From positions 1 through 11,172 of the forward strand of contig ONLC01000047.1 of assembly GCA_900318545.1 (NCBI GenBank): a stretch of DNA of 11,172 nt, read 5' to 3'. The notes under the pieces were generated by a model. The model worked only from the letters and a program-made list of their open reading frames with translations. It searched no databases and was not told the origin of the DNA. Source of the DNA: an uncultured Eubacteriales bacterium. GTDB lineage: Bacteria > Bacillota > Clostridia > Oscillospirales > Ruminococcaceae. Both the position numbers and the translations under genes were made by a program. The first letter of the stretch is position 1. Every line of letters begins with the position of its first letter. Positions 5,609-11,172 of this stretch are shown here, one piece after another.

Positions 5609-8215
5609 TTAATAATAGATTTCTATATCGCTCTTGTCATTTTGCAAAACAAGCTGTTTTATTATTTCAGATTCATTTTGGGTATTGCCCTCTGTAGAGA
5701 TACGAAGAAGGAATGTATTCTCTTTCAGCTCTGAATCTGACTTTTCACCGCTGCCTATCACCGAAACATTTATACCCTTGAATCGGTTTTTAAAAAACGT
5801 ATTCTTCTCATTGTCCAGATGCTCTCTTTGGCTGAGAGAAACATTTTCGTTTTCTGATATTACGCTTCGGCGGTGAACATTACCGTCTATCTCTACGGCT
5901 AGAAGAAGCTTATTATTAATTTTGCCACGGGTAGTTTTCACTTCTCTGCTGATAATATAATCAAAGCTGAAATTACGTTTTACTTTCTGATTGAGTTCAG
6001 ACAGCGGCACCTCTCGGCTGAGGATATACCCGTTTTTAAGCTTTACAGTTTTGGGAAGCTCTATACCGATCTTGCTGAGCGTTGTGTTGATCTGCTCATC
6101 TGTGCCGAAAACATCTACAAGGCTCTTCCAGACCACGATCTCATTGGCGGAGGCTGATCTGCCGATGCCGCTTCCGCTATGAGTATCTTTGCTGAACAGT
6201 GTGCAGACATAGCTTGTCTTATCAAACACTGAACGATACTCGGAACGAATGAAGCCGTACATATTCCCTGTGTTCCTGTTCCACTGAGAAAAGCTATCGG
6301 CTTGGGTCTGCTCATATATGTAGCTTGCAAGCCGCAGGATAAACAGCTCTTCGCTCATTTTCTTGCTTGGCTTTTTTATCATATTGCAAAGCTTTATCTG
6401 TTCTTTGGATATACTCACCTTATCCTTTTTGCCGACATTTTTGTTATAATCTCTGAGATACTGCACAGGCAGTGAGTTTGCAGATGTAATAAGAACAAAT
6501 TCCTCTTTCGCTCTCGAAACAGCCACATTTATCATTCTGCGTTTCTGATTCCATGGTCTTGGAGGTGCTTCAAATTCACCCGTCAAAGGGTCAATATCCT
6601 CAGGTATAAGGTCCATTCCTGTCAGCAGATACACTATATCCTTACCCTTACCCTGAGATTTATGTATAGTCAGGCAGAATATATCGGCATTGTCCTCAGA
6701 CTCTTCGCCTCCCGAAACAGATACATAATCTCTCAGCGCAGCATCATTTTCAATATCAAGACTTATCATATCCTTGATATCCTTGATCGGGTCTTTGTAC
6801 GGACACAGAACGCATACAGACGGAAGCTGTTTATTAGCTGCAATGCACTCCTTAAATCTTGCTTTAAGAAGAGGCCACTCCTCGTTCGTAAAAATACTAA
6901 TCTGCCTGCGGTTTGTGTGCGTTGATACAGTCTTACCCTTGACAGGCTTGTCCTGCCTTTCAAAGTAGCTTCCCTCGTACCAGCGAACTCGCATCGGGCA
7001 GCCTTTATCTTTTCGGAATATGCTCATATCCTGTATATTCTGATATATGTTTTCACGACAGAAGCCGAAAATTGCAGGGTGACACCTGTAATGTACATTC
7101 AGGGCTGTAACAGGAGCCGTGTATGCATTTTTCTCATTAAAAATATCCAGACAGAGCCTTATAAAGCTCTTCTCTTCGGGAGCATTTCTTGGGTCCGGCT
7201 TTTGCTCAAAGCCCAGCATATATTTTGTTCTGAAAAGGTTTTTATCTCTTTGACTTCTGAGGAGAGACAGATAATATCGGTTCAGCTCTGAAAGATCATC
7301 TTTCTCGTTTATTATAGGAGCAAGCTGATCGTCATCGCCTACGATTATCAGCCTTTTTGCCATTGCCATAACTGCAAGTCCGAGCGAGCCGTTTACCAGC
7401 GAGCATTCATCAACTATAACATAATCAAACTGCCCGTTAATTGATTCATCGGTATCCCCTGTCAGAAATATCTTATGAAGAGAATGGATAGTGCTTGTAA
7501 AAATCGGAAAAGCTTCGAGGTGTGCCTTGGTGCATTTCCACTCAATTTGTTTCTTTTTCAGGTTTAATACTATCTTTCTCATCAGGACTTTTCCTGTTGC
7601 TTTGCTTCTGATCGTATTATCTGCGAGTTCATATTCATCAGAATTGGCAGACAATGCATTTACCTGATTTTTGCGGTTTTCACGATTGCCAAGAACCGCA
7701 AAGCAGTCAGAAAGTTTTGAAAACCTTCCGTTCTGAATCTCATCGGCTATATTACCGATAGCTTCTTTATTCTGTGCAGCTATTGCAATGCTGCTGTCAC
7801 TGTGAAGCTGATGAAGCACTGATAATATATGCAGTATAGTTTCAGTCTTTCCGGTTCCGGGAGGGCCCTTGATAACGGACAATGGATAATTGACCGCATT
7901 ACTTACAGCAGTCCTCTGAGACTCATTCAGAGATGATGCAGACAGAAGCTTATTAACATCGTTCTCTTCGATCATAGCGTTCAGAGCGGAGAGTGAATCT
8001 GTTTCACCGAAATATGCTTTTACAAGCAGATTTACATTATCCTGGTTCCAGCCGAAATCGTCCGTGAAAGCATCATAATATGAAAAATTTGATTTGCTCC
8101 TGTAACCATTGTTTTTACGAAAACGTAAAGGCTTCGGATTTTTTCCTTCGGACATTCCTCTGCCCATAAAAGCCGCAACAGCCTTATAATACTTAAACAA
8201 AAAATCTATCTGCAT
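5609..8215 (-). CDS. SF1 DNA2/NAM7-like helicase fused to a C-terminal restriction-endonuclease-like domain
   Basis: The 868-residue chain contains a full superfamily 1 helicase of the DNA2/NAM7 (AAA_11/AAA_12, COG1112-like) type. The motifs are Walker A GPPGTGKT (117-124), Walker B VIVDE (266-270), motif III GDDDQLAP (293-300), HYRCHP (375-380), LTIHKSQGKGKD (515-526) and VAVSRAK (564-570). All key residues seem present. After a linker of no recognised fold, residues about 690-840 resemble the nuclease-like DUF2726/DUF559/Vsr group: FDYII (D752), AVEIDGNVH (E775, D777, H781), then HLDNEKNTFFKNR and a strand GINVSVI. Predicted role: ATP-driven unwinding coupled to cleavage of nucleic acid, as in repair or phage defence; the substrate is unknown. 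The N-terminus before the helicase is only about 90 residues. AAGGAG five bases upstream supports the ATG. It follows the glycerophosphotransferase gene by 31 bases, without a clear promoter. The gene is AT-richer than its neighbours, which suggests transfer. Confidence 0.85.
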   Translation of the reverse strand: MQIDFLFKYYKAVAAFMGRGMSEGKNPKPLRFRKNNGYRSKSNFSYYDAFTDDFGWNQDNVNLLVKAYFGETDSLSALNAMIEENDVNKLLSASSLNESQRTAVSNAVNYPLSVIKGPPGTGKTETILHILSVLHQLHSDSSIAIAAQNKEAIGNIADEIQNGRFSKLSDCFAVLGNRENRKNQVNALSANSDEYELADNTIRSKATGKVLMRKIVLNLKKKQIEWKCTKAHLEAFPIFTSTIHSLHKIFLTGDTDESINGQFDYVIVDECSLVNGSLGLAVMAMAKRLIIVGDDDQLAPIINEKDDLSELNRYYLSLLRSQRDKNLFRTKYMLGFEQKPDPRNAPEEKSFIRLCLDIFNEKNAYTAPVTALNVHYRCHPAIFGFCRENIYQNIQDMSIFRKDKGCPMRVRWYEGSYFERQDKPVKGKTVSTHTNRRQISIFTNEEWPLLKARFKECIAANKQLPSVCVLCPYKDPIKDIKDMISLDIENDAALRDYVSVSGGEESEDNADIFCLTIHKSQGKGKDIVYLLTGMDLIPEDIDPLTGEFEAPPRPWNQKRRMINVAVSRAKEEFVLITSANSLPVQYLRDYNKNVGKKDKVSISKEQIKLCNMIKKPSKKMSEELFILRLASYIYEQTQADSFSQWNRNTGNMYGFIRSEYRSVFDKTSYVCTLFSKDTHSGSGIGRSASANEIVVWKSLVDVFGTDEQINTTLSKIGIELPKTVKLKNGYILSREVPLSELNQKVKRNFSFDYIISREVKTTRGKINNKLLLAVEIDGNVHRRSVISENENVSLSQREHLDNEKNTFFKNRFKGINVSVIGSGEKSDSELKENTFLLRISTEGNTQNESEIIKQLVLQNDKSDIEIYY

Positions 8216-8228
8216 ATATTCTCCTTAA

Positions 8229-8248
8229 AACAGAATCAAAAATCTGTT
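8229..8248 (-). other. Weak hairpin at the glycerophosphotransferase/helicase junction
   Basis: AACAGA (8229-8234) and TCTGTT (8243-8248) form a six-base, mostly A-T stem over an eight-base loop, followed on the minus strand by TTAAGGAG. It overlaps the upstream stop codon and reaches the helicase ribosome binding site. It looks too weak to be a real terminator, but could lower read-through or affect helicase translation. Confidence 0.3.
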
Positions 8249-9362
8249 ATTTTATGAGCCTTAAAATACGCTCCGTTGAATGGCCGTCACAGGCACCTAC
8301 ATGATATTCAAGAAACTGCTCGTAAGCTTCATCGGGCTGTCTGCCGAAGGCTCGCTTTACTGCATCGGCAAGAGAATTTCCGTCTTTTACGATTTCACAG
8401 GGGAAGGTCTCCGGCGAAACGTAAAAGCCCCTTTGGCTGATAAACTCGTCATAGTCGGGCATAAAAAGAACAAAGGGCTTTTTCAGAAGTGCATACTCAA
8501 ATATCAGCGAGGAGTAGTCACTGATAAGAACATCTGCCGAGGCGAAAAGCTCTGAGGTCATAATATCACAGTTTGACTTTGCACCCCTGATATGTGGGTG
8601 AGGCTTCATTATAACTACCCAGTCATCTCCAAGCTTATTCTGCAAAGCTAAGATTTGTTCCTCACCGACAAGCCGTGCATCGGCAGCTGTACCTCGGAAG
8701 GTCGGGGCGTATAGAGCTATCTTCTTGCCGTTGAATTCAGGGTAATGAGCGTATAACTGCTCACGGCACTGTTCCAGATAAGCTTTATCAAAGAAAGCGT
8801 CAGTTCTGCTTACACCTGTTGCCCTGACCATTTTCTTCTTTGAACCCTCCAGACGGTAGGCACTCTCAAAAACTGATTTTACAGCCTTGGAGCTTACCGT
8901 AATCATTGAGATGTTTCGGTTTACATCTCCCCTGTAGTACGGAGAAATATCATCAGCGGTATCGTAGGCAAATTTTTTGAGAAGTCCTGTCGAGTGCCAA
9001 AGCTGAATTACCTTTGTGCCTTTTCTCTTTCGGCAGGAGGTAACGGGCAGAAAGTAATTGCAGACAAATACATATTCGGCTGTTGCGTATTCTCTCATAA
9101 AGCCGATAATGTATGAAAGCTTTCCCCTGATACCTGCCTTTCGGATATCGCACAGACAGAGCTTTATTTTTATGTCCTTACGCTCACTGAGCTTTTCATA
9201 AACAAGTCTCATACTCTCGGGGAGTGTATCGGTATTGGAGTCGGCAAAGATCACCTTGCCGTGCTCGATCGGCTTTGTTCTGTAATGATTATAAACTATC
9301 GGGAGCACATATTTATGAAGAATATATTTGAGCTCCTGCTTAAATTTCTTTTTCAGTTCCAT
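8247..9362 (-). CDS. CDP-glycerol glycerophosphotransferase family protein (TagB/TagF-like)
   Basis: This family transfers glycerol-phosphate or ribitol-phosphate from a CDP-polyol to a lipid-linked sugar or growing chain on the cytoplasmic face of the membrane, building teichoic acids and related phosphopolyol polymers. The 371-residue product shows the family motifs: QLWHSTGLLKKFAYD (120-134) with the likely catalytic His123, YAPTFRG (218-224), KPHPH (253-257), SDYSSLIFEY with Glu289, and DGHSTERI near the C-terminus. Length matches single-domain TagB-like primases rather than the 700+ residue TagF polymerases. Which polyol it uses cannot be read from sequence. There are no transmembrane segments; the basic N-terminus (KKKFKQELK) may help membrane binding. 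Its ATG overlaps the stop of the upstream epimerase gene (TAATG), with AGAGGG just before it. Translational coupling is therefore likely, and the two products probably act in one pathway. Confidence 0.9.
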   Translation of the reverse strand: MELKKKFKQELKYILHKYVLPIVYNHYRTKPIEHGKVIFADSNTDTLPESMRLVYEKLSERKDIKIKLCLCDIRKAGIRGKLSYIIGFMREYATAEYVFVCNYFLPVTSCRKRKGTKVIQLWHSTGLLKKFAYDTADDISPYYRGDVNRNISMITVSSKAVKSVFESAYRLEGSKKKMVRATGVSRTDAFFDKAYLEQCREQLYAHYPEFNGKKIALYAPTFRGTAADARLVGEEQILALQNKLGDDWVVIMKPHPHIRGAKSNCDIMTSELFASADVLISDYSSLIFEYALLKKPFVLFMPDYDEFISQRGFYVSPETFPCEIVKDGNSLADAVKRAFGRQPDEAYEQFLEYHVGACDGHSTERILRLIK

Positions 9363-10438
9363 TATCCCTCTGTCGGTCTGTCGAGCTTCATGCTCTCAAC
9401 TAATCTTTCAAATGTTTCAACAAGCCCTACCTTAGGCTCCCAGCCGAGTGCCCTGAGCTTTGAAGTGTTGAGAAGTATCTTCATTTTCGGATTATAGCCA
9501 AGCTTTGTGGCGTCCTCGGCAATATCGAAAACTACCTTTGAGCGTCCGCCCGAGAAATTGTCACAGTAAAGCTGAGCCATATCCCTGATGGTAATGCCTG
9601 AATTCTCGTTTGCTATGTTATAGGCTTCTCCTGTTTTGCCCTTTGTAAGAACTGTCAGGATACCTGCTATAGCATCACTGATGTAGGAATAGTTTCTCTC
9701 TGTGGAGCCGTCAGTTTTGAGAACTATGTCCTTGCCCTCGATAACTGCCCTTGCAAACTGAGCGAATACTCTTCCGTCATTGTAATCAACGCCCGAGCCG
9801 AAGGACTGACAAAGCCTTGCTGTCTTGACAGGCACTCCGTACTGTGAAGCATAGCAGGCACAGAAGGTCTCTGCCATACGCTTACCCTCGGAGTAGCTGC
9901 TGCGGGCACTGGTAAGGTCGATATATCCGAAGGAGTCCTCGCAAACCGAATCGTTGCCCTCTTTAACTACACCGTAGACCTCCAGAGAGGATAGGAACAC
10001 CATTGATGTGATATTCTTTTTAACTGCAAGCTTCAAGACATTCTCTGTTCCGCCGACAGTAGCCTTTACTGTCTCTACAGGGTGCTCAACGAAATACTTT
10101 GAGCTTGTAGGATTTGCGGCATGAATAATAAAGTCGATATCTGCATCAATATCGAGCTCGTTCATAACATCGCCCTTGACGATAACAAGGTCGTCTGAAT
10201 CAATGAACGAGAAAACCTTCTTTGCCTTCTCTTCACTTCTGACAAGAGCATAGACCTTGAGTCCCAGGCTTTTCTGCTCATTTGCCATAAGCAGAGTCAG
10301 AACCAGCTGAGAGCCCAAAAGCCCTGTAGAGCCTGTTACAAGTATGCTCTTGCCTCTGAACTGTTCCCAGTCGGGAGCTGTGCTTGCTGCTGCATTTTCA
10401 ATGTCCTCCTGAAAATATCTGTTATTTGAAACCTTCAT
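9362..10438 (-). CDS. NAD-dependent epimerase/dehydratase (extended SDR)
   Basis: This is a nucleotide-sugar or polyol-modifying oxidoreductase of the extended short-chain dehydrogenase family, 358 residues. The Rossmann fingerprint GSTGLLG is at 36-42, HAANPTS at 106-112, the catalytic serine region FLSSLEVYG at 148-156, and the Tyr-Lys pair YSEGK at 182-186. RNYSYISD at 248-255 matches the substrate-side block of dTDP-glucose dehydratase and UDP-glucuronate decarboxylase relatives. The first 30 residues are an extra N-terminal extension before the fold. The exact substrate cannot be called. Coupling to a CDP-glycerol-type transferase suggests it makes or alters the activated sugar or polyol used in the same polymer. 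The ATG at 10438 has AAGGAGG eight bases upstream. The gene follows the acyltransferase after a gap holding a strong hairpin. Confidence 0.87.
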   Translation of the reverse strand: MKVSNNRYFQEDIENAAASTAPDWEQFRGKSILVTGSTGLLGSQLVLTLLMANEQKSLGLKVYALVRSEEKAKKVFSFIDSDDLVIVKGDVMNELDIDADIDFIIHAANPTSSKYFVEHPVETVKATVGGTENVLKLAVKKNITSMVFLSSLEVYGVVKEGNDSVCEDSFGYIDLTSARSSYSEGKRMAETFCACYASQYGVPVKTARLCQSFGSGVDYNDGRVFAQFARAVIEGKDIVLKTDGSTERNYSYISDAIAGILTVLTKGKTGEAYNIANENSGITIRDMAQLYCDNFSGGRSKVVFDIAEDATKLGYNPKMKILLNTSKLRALGWEPKVGLVETFERLVESMKLDRPTEG

Positions 10439-10461
10439 AATGTTTTCCTCCTTTATGCGTA

Positions 10462-10485
10462 TACCCCCGTCAGCCGACGGGGGTA
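10462..10485. other. Strong GC hairpin in the acyltransferase/epimerase gap
   Basis: TACCCCCGTC (10462-10471) and GACGGGGGTA (10476-10485) form a perfect 10-base stem with a four-base loop. Neither strand has a T tract after it, so it is not a standard terminator. It starts six bases beyond the acyltransferase stop codon and ends about ten bases before the epimerase ribosome binding site. A role as an mRNA 3'-end stabiliser or processing site that sets different expression levels within the operon is inferred. Confidence 0.6.
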
Positions 10486-10490
10486 AATAG

Positions 10491-11172
10491 TTATCCTGCT
10501 TTTACGTTTTCCTCTGAACGCTCAAAGGGCTTTAAGCTTATCTTTGCAAGCCACTTGAACGGGTACTCAAAGGGCTTGAGCGAGAGAATCAAGGTGATTG
10601 CAACTGCAATCAGCGCCATTTCAAGAACGCCCATTCTGCTGCCGAGGAACGGCTCGTACCAGCCGTATTCAAGGTCGGCAAGGTACAGGAATCTGTGCAG
10701 GATATATACCTGCAAAGTCCTTGAACCGAAGCGTGTGTATATAGCCTTTCCTCTCGGAACGATGAGCAGGAAGCACGCACAGAGCAGTCCTGCGAAGAGA
10801 TAAAACAGCAGTCTGTGTACGAACATAAAAGGCTCATCAGTTAAAAATCTGAGGTCTGCGTTATAGTAGTTTGAATTGCTTGTGATTATCCTCTCGGAGA
10901 TATCTCCAAGACGGTAGTATGCAAGAACAGAGAGCACTCCGCCTACAATAACGGCTCCTATCTGGATAGGGAGCTTTCTGAACCTGAATATCCACTCTTT
11001 TTTAAAGTAATATCCTACTATAAAGAACGGAAAATGGTTCACCATTCTTGTAGTGCTGAGAAAGTCTCCTGTCATTGTGTCATAGCCTATCAGGCAGGCA
11101 ACTATGATAGATGCAGGGATAATGAATGACGGCTTCAGCTTATAGATATAAGGCATAAAAGCAAACCACCAG
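10491..11172 (-). CDS. Membrane acyltransferase, acyltransferase-3 family, C-terminal part (cut by the window edge)
   Basis: The last 226 residues are visible. The reading frame stays open to the right edge (WWFAF before MPYIYKLKP), so the gene starts outside the window and the internal Met at 11156 is not the start. The segment has repeated hydrophobic helices with charged turns. The phrase HFPFFIVGYYFKKEW is typical of the fucose 4-O-acetylase-like branch of acyltransferase-3 (COG3594). LQVYILHRF also fits the late region of this family. Such proteins move acetyl or other acyl groups across or at the membrane onto sugars of surface polymers. The catalytic His/Arg region at the N-terminal end is not in view. 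The downstream epimerase and polyol-phosphate transferase genes support a role in decorating the same envelope polymer. The acyl donor and the acceptor are unknown. Confidence 0.82.
   Translation of the reverse strand, partial: WWFAFMPYIYKLKPSFIIPASIIVACLIGYDTMTGDFLSTTRMVNHFPFFIVGYYFKKEWIFRFRKLPIQIGAVIVGGVLSVLAYYRLGDISERIITSNSNYYNADLRFLTDEPFMFVHRLLFYLFAGLLCACFLLIVPRGKAIYTRFGSRTLQVYILHRFLYLADLEYGWYEPFLGSRMGVLEMALIAVAITLILSLKPFEYPFKWLAKISLKPFERSEENVKAG

Noticed and set aside
5609..8215. CRISPR-associated or mobile-element origin for the helicase-nuclease gene
   Set aside because: No repeat array, integrase, transposase or terminal repeats are found around it in this window.

Overview
The window looks like chromosomal DNA from a low-to-mid GC Firmicute, most likely a gut clostridium of the Ruminococcus/Oscillospiraceae type. 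That assignment is inference. It rests on strong AGGAGG-type ribosome binding sites before nearly every gene, sigma-A promoters close to consensus, a TepA/FtsK neighbourhood like the tepA-spoIIIE region of Bacillus, a CDP-glycerol (teichoic-acid type) transferase, and a clostridial-looking PurA. No rRNA, tRNA, CRISPR array, insertion sequence or integrase was seen.

Left block (1-2794, all minus strand): a near-consensus extended -10 promoter drives tepA (ClpP-fold serine protease) and then uppP (undecaprenyl-diphosphatase). A hairpin terminator follows, and then the N-terminal membrane domain of an FtsK/SpoIIIE DNA translocase, which runs off the left edge. Together these are cell-envelope and cell-division housekeeping functions.

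Middle (2827-5555): a secreted lipoprotein of unknown function (minus) and purA, adenylosuccinate synthase (plus), are transcribed divergently. Each has its own clear promoter, and an inverted repeat lies between them. The purA leader can form two mutually exclusive hairpins. purA ends at a strong terminator that sits back to back with the terminator of the opposing operon.

Right block (5566-11172, minus strand): this reads as one operon entered from beyond the right edge. The order is a membrane acyltransferase (partial), an NAD-dependent sugar epimerase/dehydratase, a CDP-glycerol glycerophosphotransferase-family enzyme overlapping it by one base, and finally an 868-residue protein. The first three suit synthesis and decoration of a teichoic-acid-like or other phosphopolyol-containing surface polymer. 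The last gene is the most unusual item in the window: a superfamily 1 DNA2/NAM7-like helicase fused to a C-terminal restriction-endonuclease-like domain. It is visibly AT-richer than its neighbours and has no functional link to the polymer genes, so it is a candidate nucleic-acid-processing or defence gene acquired at the end of a surface-polysaccharide operon.
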